DNA of 8,237 bases from Candidatus Roizmanbacteria bacterium CG11_big_fil_rev_8_21_14_0_20_36_8 (GCA_002796045.1 PCVM01000051.1:1-8237); one strand, 5' to 3'; counted from the first letter of the stretch, positions 1 through 6,486 are shown. Notes: generated by a model not told the origin, from the sequence alone. Numbers and translations are program-made.

Positions 1-26
1 CTCATTTCAAAAGAACGATCACTTCT

Positions 27-46
27 TGGTATAATTGTAATATAAT
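27..46 (+). promoter_or_regulatory. Candidate promoter of the nuclease gene (two -10 boxes)
   Basis: There are two perfect TATAAT hexamers. One at 30-35 is preceded by TGG at 27-29, an extended -10. The other at 41-46 lies exactly 6 nt before the ATG at 53. The second would start transcription at the start codon, matching the geometry of other genes here. The first would give a leader of about 10 nt. No clear -35 is seen. Confidence 0.6.
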
Positions 47-52
47 TACATA

Positions 53-634
53 ATGAATTCTGTCAAACTTTGGCAACTTTACATCCTTCCCTTTATCGTA
101 GTATTCATATTGCTTTCACTCGAAACACTAAATATTAAAATTGGTGGCTTGATTTCATTTCACGAACTTGTAAAAAGTTCAACATCAGTTGTTCAAATAA
201 ATCCTGAAAATCTTCAAAAAGCATTAGTTGCAAAAGTAATCGATGGCGATACTATTGAGATTGATTCAGGAGAGCACGTGAGATTTATCGGAGTCGACAC
301 TCCAGAGACTGTTCACCCAAAAAAATCAATTCAGTGTTACGGAAAAGAAGCATCGAACAAGATGAAGTCACTGCTTTCAAATAAATGGATTTATCTTGAA
401 AAAGATGTTTCAGAAACTGACAGATATGGAAGACTTCTCAGATATATTTATCTTCCAAATCCTGATAATCCAGCTGAGGCTATATTCATCGAAGAATACC
501 TTATTGAAAATGGATATGGAAAGGTGATCACTTATCCCCCAGATGTTAAGCATCACGATAAATTGCTAGTTGCTCAAAAAAATGCTCAGGCAGAAAATAG
601 AGGTCTTTGGCGAAAATGTCAGATAAATTATTAA
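53..634 (+). CDS. Thermonuclease-family (SNase-like) nuclease, membrane-anchored or secreted
   Basis: A 193-residue calcium-dependent nuclease of the staphylococcal nuclease fold, predicted to cut nucleic acids outside the cell. Residues 8-25 form a hydrophobic N-terminal segment (signal peptide or anchor), followed by a linker and the SNase domain at about 57-188. All key residues of the S. aureus enzyme have counterparts: D66 (in VIDGDT), R77, D82, T83 and E85 (in RFIGVDTPE) and R127 (in DRYGR), so it should be active. It has only two cysteines, C95 and C189, a spacing seen in other secreted bacterial SNases and consistent with a disulfide holding the C-terminal tail. The ATG lies 6 nt after a TATAAT, and no Shine-Dalgarno is visible. 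It converges with the VKOR-DHODH gene, with 5 bp between the stops. In CPR cells such nucleases may help scavenge nucleotides (inference). Confidence 0.94.
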   Translation: MNSVKLWQLYILPFIVVFILLSLETLNIKIGGLISFHELVKSSTSVVQINPENLQKALVAKVIDGDTIEIDSGEHVRFIGVDTPETVHPKKSIQCYGKEASNKMKSLLSNKWIYLEKDVSETDRYGRLLRYIYLPNPDNPAEAIFIEEYLIENGYGKVITYPPDVKHHDKLLVAQKNAQAENRGLWRKCQINY

Positions 635-639
635 ATCGA

Positions 640-2190
640 TCAGGAATCAATGCCCACAGCATCGCTCAATTTCTCAAATCCATCCTTTCTTAGAAGCTCG
701 ACCAGTTTAGTATTAATTTGGGAGATCAATTGTGGACCCTCAAAAATCATACCTGTTATAAGTTCAACGAGAGATGCTCCAAGTCTAATCTTTCGATACG
801 CATCTTCTGCGGTGAATATTCCTCCACACCCGATAACAATCAATTTATTCCCATATCGAGAGTATGCGAGTTTAATAAGTTCATTCGATCGTCGAAATGT
901 AGGCTTTCCACTAAAATTTCCAATTCCTGCAGTCTTTATTTCCAATTGATCAAATGACTTATCACTCCTATCTTTTTGTAGGTTTCCAAAAATAACGCCA
1001 ACTATGAATTTATATTTGACTATCACATCAAGCATTTTGCGCACTTCTTCATCTGATTTCTCAATAGGCATCTTTATAAATACAGGCTTGCTTATATTTA
1101 ATTTTTTCAAAGATTTAAGAAGAATATTTAGCTCTTCGGGTGGATAAAAAGTTACGCCACCTTTCAAATTTGGACAACTGATATTTAGTTCATAATATTT
1201 ATTTTTTAGCTTTGCACTTTCAAATTTCTTGAAAGCTGCAACAACGTCACCAACGGCTGCTTTTTTAGTTCCTGCAAATTCGATAGAATTTGTTTTTCCG
1301 ATACTAATCCCCAAAGGAAACTCAAATGACATATTTTTCAATTTATCAATTGTCGCATCAGCTCCTGGATTTCTAAACCCTTTATTAACAAGTAATGATT
1401 TTGATTTTGGAAGTCTTCCAAGACGCGGTCTTGCATTACCTTCAAATGGATAATTACTAATTGTTCCCACTGTCTCAAACCCAAATCCGACGGATGGGAG
1501 GATTTTAGAAAAAGCGGACATATAATCGTATCCTGCTGACAATCCTAAAGGATTATCAAAGGTAATGCCTGCTATTTTTTGCTTCAATATTGGATATTCA
1601 AAATAAAATACTTTTTTGAAAAAATTACGCATTAATGGAATTTTTCCCGCAATCTCTCCCCAAAACATTGCCTGCTCATGAACCCATTCGGGTGGAAGGA
1701 GGAAAAATAACGGTTTTGCAAAAACTTTATATGAAAATTCTATTTTTGTAAGTATAAAAAGTCGATAATCACGCCTCCACAACAACCTTACTAATAAATA
1801 TAAAATCAAACTGATTATCGCAGATAGTAGACAGTAAGGGCACAAAGACTTAATTATGAAAAACTGTAAAAATGTGAGATATGCGGAAAAAACAAGTCCC
1901 AGAGCAGTTTGTATGAAGATTAACCTTTTATACAATTTGCCCCCCAAAGTTAAAGCAACCCAAAACAAATATCCAAAAATAAAATAGTAAATAAGACCAA
2001 TGACTGCAAGGGGAAATCCAAACACTGTAGAGTACTGACTATTTAATACCTCGCCACAATTGCCAAATATCCCTTCCGAACAGATTATAATCGAGGAGTT
2101 AAAATGATTATAGGACAAATATAAAGTATCTAGAAAACCGAACATTACCATTATAGTAGCAAGCCAGACAATTACTCGTCTTTTAATCAT
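640..2190 (-). CDS. VKOR-family disulfide/quinone oxidoreductase fused to class-2-like dihydroorotate dehydrogenase
   Basis: A 516-residue two-domain membrane enzyme. Residues 1-140 are a VKOR domain with four membrane helices (about 5-25, 56-78, 90-112, 117-137), an outer-loop pair C37/C45, S54, and the CPYC centre C117/C120; such domains oxidise exported thiols and pass electrons to quinone. Positive-inside charges (KRR at the N-terminus, RLLWRR near 135-140) put the next domain in the cytosol. Residues 150-516 are a dihydroorotate dehydrogenase barrel of class 2 type, with the N-terminal LLPPEWVHE helix, NPLGLSAG, IGCGGI and ASLVELITG. The catalytic position is C339 (NISCPN), not the class 2 serine, and several orotate/FMN contacts differ, so substrate identity is not certain. 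The reading frame is continuous across the join. It is the last gene of a three-gene minus cluster, 12 nt after the camelysin-like gene. Confidence 0.92.
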   Translation of the reverse strand: MIKRRVIVWLATIMVMFGFLDTLYLSYNHFNSSIIICSEGIFGNCGEVLNSQYSTVFGFPLAVIGLIYYFIFGYLFWVALTLGGKLYKRLIFIQTALGLVFSAYLTFLQFFIIKSLCPYCLLSAIISLILYLLVRLLWRRDYRLFILTKIEFSYKVFAKPLFFLLPPEWVHEQAMFWGEIAGKIPLMRNFFKKVFYFEYPILKQKIAGITFDNPLGLSAGYDYMSAFSKILPSVGFGFETVGTISNYPFEGNARPRLGRLPKSKSLLVNKGFRNPGADATIDKLKNMSFEFPLGISIGKTNSIEFAGTKKAAVGDVVAAFKKFESAKLKNKYYELNISCPNLKGGVTFYPPEELNILLKSLKKLNISKPVFIKMPIEKSDEEVRKMLDVIVKYKFIVGVIFGNLQKDRSDKSFDQLEIKTAGIGNFSGKPTFRRSNELIKLAYSRYGNKLIVIGCGGIFTAEDAYRKIRLGASLVELITGMIFEGPQLISQINTKLVELLRKDGFEKLSDAVGIDS

Positions 2191-2196
2191 GAAATA

Positions 2197-2205
2197 ATTG
2201 TATCA
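2197..2205 (-). promoter_or_regulatory. Extended -10 element of the VKOR-DHODH gene, overlapping the upstream stop
   Basis: On the minus strand the sequence reads TGATACAAT, then 6 nt, then the ATG at 2190. TACAAT occupies 2202-2197. The preceding TGA at 2205-2203 is the stop codon of the camelysin-like gene and also forms the TGn of an extended -10. Transcription would start at the ATG, giving the last gene its own leaderless transcript within the operon. Confidence 0.55.
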
Positions 2206-3081
2206 TTTCTTTAGGCGAAATTTAATATATCCGAAGAAAATCCAAGGCGCAATAAAAACTCCAAGTAGAATTGGCAAAAAATAATTATTACCCCTATCAG
2301 AGTAAGTATATTGAGAAACTGCATCTATATTGTCATTTTGGATTCCCCCAGAAATGCGAATTGGCGTCGGCAAACGAGTCATTGCAATAAACTTCTCATA
2401 AATTTCAATTGAATTAAATTTCAATGTTTCGATGAGTCCTCCCATTTTCCGGGTGTCGCTCACTCCTTGAACTTCCCCCACAGTCTTATCAGACGTTTCT
2501 AGATCACGACTGTTTAAAGTGGTTGGACCTGGCGTAGGCGTTATTGTAGAGATTGGGGAAGGAGTAGGAGTTAAAGTAGGCGTTGGTGTAACAGTGGGCA
2601 TAAAAAAACCAAACATAAGATCAAATTGAGTAGACTTTCCTTGGTACTGATTTCCGGCATCCTTATTCATCGTGATAGTGTAAGTAAAACTGTCAGTTTT
2701 CCCAGGCCCCAAAACTCCGAGTACTGCTTCATCAGTTTTATAAAAGTCTTTCAAAGTACTCTTCCAAACAACTTTACTAACACTTTCTCGAATAATAACT
2801 AGATCTAAAACCTCTGAAATTTCAACTTGGTTTGAAGAAGGTGCAATATTAAATGCCCTATGACCAATAAATTGATCTACATCACCTTTATTTGTGATCG
2901 TAACTCGATTCATCTCAGAGTATGTAGGATACCAAAGAACTTCTTTGTCAAAAAACTTTCCAGCGTTTGAAGGAGTGCATTTTCGTTCATCGCATTTGAC
3001 GTCAAACTCAGACGCATTTACTGAACCCGCAAAGATTATAATAATAATGACAAATAGTAGTAGGCTTGTAATTTTTTTCAT
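2203..3081 (-). CDS. Secreted camelysin/TasA-like protein with Pro-Thr linker and C-terminal membrane anchor
   Basis: A 292-residue surface protein. Residues 1-23 are a signal peptide (KK, hydrophobic run, likely cut after VNA). Residues 24-160 resemble the TasA/camelysin (M73) beta-sandwich: a VTITNKGDVDQFIG strand pair, LGVLGPGKTDSFTYTI, then the signature AGNQYQGKSTQFDL near 142-154. A Thr-Pro-rich linker (162-187) leads to a poorly conserved region. A helix at about 267-285 followed by KFRLKK anchors the protein with its bulk outside; there is no LPXTG. Only two cysteines occur, C30 and C35, just after the signal peptide and well placed for a disulfide. It lies 8 nt after the flavoprotein gene and 12 nt before the VKOR-DHODH gene. 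TasA relatives build extracellular fibres and camelysins are reported proteases; neither role can be assigned here. Confidence 0.78.
   Translation of the reverse strand: MKKITSLLLFVIIIIIFAGSVNASEFDVKCDERKCTPSNAGKFFDKEVLWYPTYSEMNRVTITNKGDVDQFIGHRAFNIAPSSNQVEISEVLDLVIIRESVSKVVWKSTLKDFYKTDEAVLGVLGPGKTDSFTYTITMNKDAGNQYQGKSTQFDLMFGFFMPTVTPTPTLTPTPSPISTITPTPGPTTLNSRDLETSDKTVGEVQGVSDTRKMGGLIETLKFNSIEIYEKFIAMTRLPTPIRISGGIQNDNIDAVSQYTYSDRGNNYFLPILLGVFIAPWIFFGYIKFRLKK
2521..2598 (-). repeat. Low-complexity Pro-Thr linker-coding tract
   Basis: This stretch of the camelysin-like gene encodes residues 162-187, an irregular run of TP and TPTP units. It is a flexible, possibly glycosylated spacer between the beta domain and the anchor region. 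Degenerate repeats of this kind can slip, so length may vary between strains (inference). Confidence 0.75.
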
Positions 3082-3089
3082 TATTCAGT

Positions 3090-4358
3090 TTATGTGTGAA
3101 TTATTTTAGCAATTCTCCTGCCCATTTCGACAGCATAATTTGTTCCACGATCCCAAGGATAAACCTGCTGCATATTTGCTAAATAAAGATTTGGAATTGG
3201 CGTATTAAAAGGTAAAATCTTTTTTGAAAAACTAGTCGTAACAATAGGTTGTGCAAATGGAACCTTGAAAAGATGAATATCAAGTAAATTATTTTTGTAA
3301 CCAGAGTGAATTTTATCGAGATATGGGTGATAACGATCTAACAATTTCTCTTTCGACAGGGAAAATAATTCATGATCACTTGGAAGGTAATTCCCTATAT
3401 AAACAATATTTGAGTTGTTGTAGTGAGACTTATCGATAAAATGTGTATGCTCAACTACTGCTAAAAATGGAAAGCTAGGATCACAGATATTGAGCCAATA
3501 TACATCTTTTGGCAAAAACTCCTTTTTCAACTCCAAGACAATATTTAACGCACCAATTCCTTTAAATTCATTTAGTTTTTTCTTGTAATCTTCGGGTAAA
3601 GATTGTGCTAGATGAGCAAAAAGAGCATTCGAGACTGTGACAATGACGGCATCAAAATCAGATTTTTTACCTTTGTAAAAAACTGTGACAGTTTTGCCGT
3701 TTGGAACAATCCGATCAACTTGACAATCGAAGTGGATCTTTCCTCCCAATGAGACAGCCTTTTCTGCAAGCCTATCTGCAAAATGCCCAAAACCACCCTC
3801 TGGATAACCGAGCTTCGTACTTCGTGCCTTGATACGAGCCCAGAACCAAGCAAGCGAAATATCTTTGTAATATGGACCAAATTTTGATTTTAAAAGTGGC
3901 TCCCATAGGATGCTATACGGCTCCCTTCCAAGTTGTTTCTCAAGCCAATCGTGAGCCTTAAATCCTTCCAGATCTTGCCATTTTACAACATACTTCAAAT
4001 ATCCGAGCACCAAACCCATACGAAGTCGGGATGGTACTGATAGAGCGCTAAACTGTAGCAATTTTTCCGGTGAGTCAAGCTGAATTATGTGATTGTCAAT
4101 GAGAGATGAGGTGTTTGGACGATAAAAATTAAATGAAGTATCAATCTCTTTTGCTAAACTTAAAATTGAGGAATCACTTTTAAAAATATGGTGATAATGC
4201 TTTTCTAAAGACCAGTCCCAATTATTTTTTTTAAAACCCATTGCAAGACCACCGGGAGTTTTATCCATTTCAAATATTTCAACCGTATTGCCTTTTAAAA
4301 TTAAAGAGTTTGCAGCTGTCAAACCAGTAAACCCAGCACCAATAATCGCAATGTTCAT
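3090..4358 (-). CDS. FAD-dependent amine-oxidase/protoporphyrinogen-oxidase-like flavoprotein, substrate unknown
   Basis: A cytosolic flavoprotein of 422 residues from the preferred start. The N-terminus is a dinucleotide-binding fold (IAIIGAGFTGL, glycines 7, 9 and 12; acidic E30 ending strand 2; then the TPGG turn of the amine-oxidase/HemY/phytoene-desaturase superfamily). The middle carries LWEPLLKSKFG and an aromatic region. The C-terminus (NLYLANMQQVYPWDRGTNYA, about 389-408) is the second FAD-contacting motif. No heme or carotenoid genes lie nearby, so a protoporphyrinogen-oxidase label would be unsafe. It heads the minus cluster, with only 8 nt to the next gene. An in-frame ATG at 4364 gives MNMN, but the TGCTATGAT promoter ends 3 nt before it, so the second ATG (4358) fits better. 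Two cysteines occur, neither in a recognised motif. Confidence 0.85.
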   Translation of the reverse strand: MNIAIIGAGFTGLTAANSLILKGNTVEIFEMDKTPGGLAMGFKKNNWDWSLEKHYHHIFKSDSSILSLAKEIDTSFNFYRPNTSSLIDNHIIQLDSPEKLLQFSALSVPSRLRMGLVLGYLKYVVKWQDLEGFKAHDWLEKQLGREPYSILWEPLLKSKFGPYYKDISLAWFWARIKARSTKLGYPEGGFGHFADRLAEKAVSLGGKIHFDCQVDRIVPNGKTVTVFYKGKKSDFDAVIVTVSNALFAHLAQSLPEDYKKKLNEFKGIGALNIVLELKKEFLPKDVYWLNICDPSFPFLAVVEHTHFIDKSHYNNSNIVYIGNYLPSDHELFSLSKEKLLDRYHPYLDKIHSGYKNNLLDIHLFKVPFAQPIVTTSFSKKILPFNTPIPNLYLANMQQVYPWDRGTNYAVEMGRRIAKIIHT

Positions 4359-4366
4359 GTTCATAT

Positions 4367-4375
4367 ATCATAGCA
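4367..4375 (-). promoter_or_regulatory. Extended -10 promoter of the flavoprotein-led cluster
   Basis: The minus strand reads TGCTATGAT, an extended -10 with 5 of 6 hexamer matches. The expected start point, 6-8 nt downstream, falls past the first ATG (4364) and just before the second (4358). This supports the second ATG and a leader of 0-3 nt. Confidence 0.55.
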
Positions 4376-4408
4376 TGTCAAATCGTTAAGATTTTAATAA
4401 TCTACCTC

Positions 4409-4438
4409 TTGACAATGTATGAATATTTTCAGTAAGAT
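4409..4438 (+). promoter_or_regulatory. Two-box promoter of the 40-residue membrane protein
   Basis: A perfect -35 TTGACA (4409-4414), an 18-nt spacer and the -10 TAAGAT (4433-4438) are followed by exactly 6 nt and then ATG at 4445. It is the only near-canonical sigma70-type two-box promoter I see in the window. Transcription should begin at the A of the ATG. Confidence 0.72.
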
Positions 4439-4444
4439 AAACTA

Positions 4445-4567
4445 ATGAGTCTTACAAAGAAGCAAAAAGAAAAAGTAATGAGACATGTCGGAGAAATGTC
4501 TTTTATAGCCGCATTAATAATCATTTTGTGGGCTGTAGTTGGAATTGCCAAATCTCAAGGATATTAA
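4445..4567 (+). CDS. 40-residue single-pass membrane protein, unknown function
   Basis: A small gene that length cut-offs would miss. It encodes 40 residues: a highly basic N-terminus (MSLTKKQKEK, then MRHVGEM), one hydrophobic helix at about 19-35 (FIAALIIILWAVVGIA) and a short polar tail KSQGY. The positive charges predict N-in, C-out topology. Support for coding comes from a TTGACA-N18-TAAGAT promoter ending 6 nt before its ATG, the same geometry as confident genes nearby, and from a protein pattern (basic end plus a clean helix) unlikely by chance. It fills what would otherwise be a 250-bp gap. The winged-helix gene follows after 49 nt on the same strand and could be co-transcribed. I do not recognise a family. 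Confidence 0.65.
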   Translation: MSLTKKQKEKVMRHVGEMSFIAALIIILWAVVGIAKSQGY

Positions 4568-4599
4568 TTTCTTTCACACAACCCATGATCCATTTATTG

Positions 4600-4607
4600 T
4601 ATAAAAT
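4600..4607 (+). promoter_or_regulatory. Possible -10 region of the winged-helix regulator
   Basis: TATAAA (4600-4605) overlaps TAAAAT (4602-4607), 9-11 nt before the ATG at 4617, and would give a leader of about 0-4 nt. No good -35 is seen, so the gene may instead be read from the promoter at 4409-4438. Confidence 0.4.
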
Positions 4608-4616
4608 AAATGACTT

Positions 4617-4913
4617 ATGGTGATCTCAACTCCTCAGATAACGATCGACACCGAAACTCAAGTTGTTCTTTGTGGTAAAAAAATACTTCAATTCACCGAT
4701 CAGGAATTCAAACTTCTATGTTTACTTATGAAACATGCGGGAAAACCAGTATCTCGAACGAAGATTCTAAATTATATTTGGCACTCCTCAACTGGACTAA
4801 AAACCAGAATTGTTGATGTATACATAGGCTACTTAAGAAAAAAATTTAAAAATAACTGTGAAGAAAAAATTATTAGATCAGTTCGTGGTATAGGATACAT
4901 GATTAAAGATTAA
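4617..4913 (+). CDS. Stand-alone OmpR/PhoB-type winged-helix DNA-binding protein
   Basis: A 98-residue transcription factor consisting only of the C-terminal effector domain of response regulators (Trans_reg_C). Visible parts are an N-terminal beta sheet (about 5-25), FTDQEFKLLCLLMKHAGK (helix 1, 26-43), VSRTKILNYIW (helix 2), the recognition helix TRIVDVYIGYLRKKF (63-77) and the wing IIRSVRGIGYMI (85-96). There is no receiver domain, phosphorylatable aspartate or partner kinase, and no room upstream for a lost receiver, since a promoter-like element sits just before the ATG. It should therefore act without phosphorylation, or dimerise through other means. Its gene shares a 4-bp TTAA with the stop codon of the convergent transporter gene. 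Targets are unknown; the 40-residue membrane protein upstream is a candidate partner (inference). Confidence 0.92.
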   Translation: MVISTPQITIDTETQVVLCGKKILQFTDQEFKLLCLLMKHAGKPVSRTKILNYIWHSSTGLKTRIVDVYIGYLRKKFKNNCEEKIIRSVRGIGYMIKD

Positions 4914-5653
4914 ATTCGGAAGAATGTTCCGACAATGTAGGCAATTACAGCAGATACTCCTCCAATCAATACAATCTCTCCTACCGATCTTATAGCGGAT
5001 TGCTTTGTTACTCTCAAGCGTAGTATTCCAAGCAAAAATAGAGCCAAGATAGTTGCAGTAATTGCGAGAATAAATCCGTTTGGATTTGCTGAGTCAATAA
5101 GGTATGGAATGAGCGGTATTGTTCCAAAAAAAATAAATGACATAAAAGTGGCAACCGCTGTGAAGTAAGGATTTTCATCAAATGGATTTGCCATTTCAAG
5201 CTCATACTTCATCATAAATGACACCCAGTATTTTTCGTTTGTTGCGTATATGTCCACCAATTTTTGTGCGGCTTTTTGGTCAAATCCTTGTTGTTTCATT
5301 ATTTCAACAGACTCAGCTTTCTCCATATTAGGATTGTGCTTGATTTCAAAAAACTCTTTATCCTCTTCTTTTTTATACCGGTCTTGCTCAGATCTGATCG
5401 AGAGAAAATTTCCAAGTGCCATCGAAGAAGCATCTCCAAAAAGATTTGCTAAACCAAAAAGCAGGACCGTTAATGTACCTAGTCCGCCAATTTGAGCAGC
5501 AGCGCCAGCTCCAGCAAATCCAGCAACGACAGCAAAAGTAGTCACAATTCCGTCCGCACCGCCATATACAATTTCTTTCAAATACTCTGAAAATGGAGAT
5601 TGCCTATGCTCCTCTTTGAGATGTTTTTCAAGATCTTCTTTTGAGTATGACAT
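4910..5653 (-). CDS. VIT1/CCC1-family iron/manganese transporter
   Basis: A 247-residue inner-membrane transporter, probably exporting Fe2+ or Mn2+ from the cytosol. The opening motif YGGADGIVTTFAVVAG (30-45, D34) and the TM2 stretch GDASSMALGNFLSIRSEQD are typical. A cytosolic helical metal-binding insert (about 92-155) carries E100-x2-E103-x7-E111-x2-E114, then M147-x3-E151. This matches the spacing of the E102/E105/E113/E116 and M149/E153 ligands of plant EgVIT1, so the metal hub appears intact. Three further helices lie at about 164-187, 192-212 and 223-244. I chose ATG 5653 over an upstream in-frame ATG at 5758: the longer form adds 35 residues that overlap truB and lie upstream of an extended -10 TGCTAAAAT placed 5 nt before 5653. 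Divergent from truB. Confidence 0.93.
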   Translation of the reverse strand: MSYSKEDLEKHLKEEHRQSPFSEYLKEIVYGGADGIVTTFAVVAGFAGAGAAAQIGGLGTLTVLLFGLANLFGDASSMALGNFLSIRSEQDRYKKEEDKEFFEIKHNPNMEKAESVEIMKQQGFDQKAAQKLVDIYATNEKYWVSFMMKYELEMANPFDENPYFTAVATFMSFIFFGTIPLIPYLIDSANPNGFILAITATILALFLLGILRLRVTKQSAIRSVGEIVLIGGVSAVIAYIVGTFFRI

Positions 5654-5658
5654 GGTAT

Positions 5659-5667
5659 ATTTTAGCA
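5659..5667 (-). promoter_or_regulatory. Extended -10 of the VIT1-like gene
   Basis: The minus strand reads TGCTAAAAT, then 5 nt, then the ATG at 5653. Transcription would begin at or one base into the start codon. It lies in the 39-bp gap shared with divergent truB and decides the transporter's start. Confidence 0.6.
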
Positions 5668-5692
5668 AAATTAAATACCATAAGTTGCGAGT

Positions 5693-6463
5693 ATGAAAAT
5701 TATTCATTTGTATAAAAAAGTATCGCTCACTCCACTTCAAGCAATCTGGGAATTTCAACTAAAATTTCCAGAATATCAAAATGTCAAACTTGGGTATGCT
5801 GGCCGACTCGACCCTATGGCTGAAGGACTTTTGTTAATTTTAGTCGGGAATGAAAATAAACAAAAGAAAAAATATGAGAATATGACCAAGTCTTATGATT
5901 TTGAGGTCCTTCTTGGAATTGAAACTGACACGTATGATCTTATGGGATTGATGAAAAATATTAATACAACAACCTCTTCAAACTCACAAGTAAAAAAACA
6001 TATTAGAGAAAAATTTAATATGTTAATTGGTACCTTGGACCAAAAATATCCACCATACTCCTCTGTTCGTGTTAATGGGAAACCGCTTTTTTACTGGGCA
6101 CGGGAAGGAAAAATTAACGAAGTTAAAATACCAAATAAGAAAATTACTATAAACACAATAACATTGAATAATCTTGAAGTTATCAACTTCAAAGACATCT
6201 TCATAGAGACTTGTAAGAAAATAAATAAAGTAAAAGGAAAATTTCGCCAAGATAAAATTATTGCAAACTGGATCGAAATAAATAGGAAAAATCCAAGCTT
6301 AAAACTTGTCAAACTTGGCTGCTCAATTTCATGCTCCAAAGGCACATATATACGTGCAATCGCTCATGAAATAGGTCAAACACTTAATGTTGGTGCGGTT
6401 GCACTATCTATCAAAAGAACCAAAATAGGCCCATTCTCTGTTGAAGACGCTATTAATATTTGA
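5693..6463 (+). CDS. truB: tRNA pseudouridine(55) synthase TruB
   Basis: Converts U55 of the tRNA T-loop to pseudouridine in the cytosol. The 256-residue protein starts with the YKKVSLTPLQAIWEF helix and carries the catalytic motif GYAGRLDPMAEGLL with D40 as nucleophile. It also has the KSYDFEVLLGIETDTYD strand (Y68, aromatic contact), KYPPYSSVRVNGKPLFYWAREG, and CSKGTYIRAIAHEIG with R221. It ends after the IKRTKIGPFSVEDAINI segment, without a C-terminal PUA domain. An insert rich in Lys, Asn and Ile (about 145-205) lies between the conserved blocks. The form resembles CPR TruB proteins, with a GYAGRLDP motif in place of the usual GHTGALDP. A weak TAAGTT sits 6 nt before the ATG. It is divergent from the transporter gene, and the iron-permease-like gene follows closely. 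Confidence 0.95.
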   Translation: MKIIHLYKKVSLTPLQAIWEFQLKFPEYQNVKLGYAGRLDPMAEGLLLILVGNENKQKKKYENMTKSYDFEVLLGIETDTYDLMGLMKNINTTTSSNSQVKKHIREKFNMLIGTLDQKYPPYSSVRVNGKPLFYWAREGKINEVKIPNKKITINTITLNNLEVINFKDIFIETCKKINKVKGKFRQDKIIANWIEINRKNPSLKLVKLGCSISCSKGTYIRAIAHEIGQTLNVGAVALSIKRTKIGPFSVEDAINI

Positions 6464-6474
6464 GCAAATTGTAT

Positions 6475-6480
6475 TACAAT
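6475..6480 (+). promoter_or_regulatory. -10 element of the iron-permease-like gene
   Basis: TACAAT ends 6 nt before the ATG at 6487, just past the truB stop (6461-6463). This spacing predicts a leaderless transcript and favours ATG 6487 over the in-frame TTG at 6460. Confidence 0.5.
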
Positions 6481-6486
6481 GATTTT

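Noticed and set aside
634..640. Intrinsic terminator between the nuclease and VKOR-DHODH genes
   Set aside because: The gap is 5 bp and only a short ATCGAT palindrome is present, without a stable stem or U-tract.
650..1453. Plus-strand open frames opposite the DHODH gene
   Set aside because: They lie entirely antisense to a well-conserved enzyme and encode no recognisable protein pattern, so they are shadows.
4376..4381. TTGACA (minus strand) as a -35 box for the flavoprotein gene
   Set aside because: It is only 3 nt from the TATGAT hexamer and has no -10 at 16-19 nt downstream, so the match is probably chance.
5654..5758. 35-residue N-terminal extension of the VIT1-like protein from ATG 5758
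   Set aside because: It overlaps the start of truB, lies upstream of an extended -10 at 5659-5667, and adds residues not expected before the family's usual N-terminus.
6023..6345. Minus-strand open frames inside truB
   Set aside because: They are antisense to the Lys/Asn-rich insert of truB and have no promoter or family pattern; AT-rich composition explains them.
6460..6486. TTG start for the iron-permease-like gene, overlapping the truB stop
   Set aside because: Translational coupling is possible, but the nine extra residues do not look like the family and a TACAAT sits 6 nt before ATG 6487.
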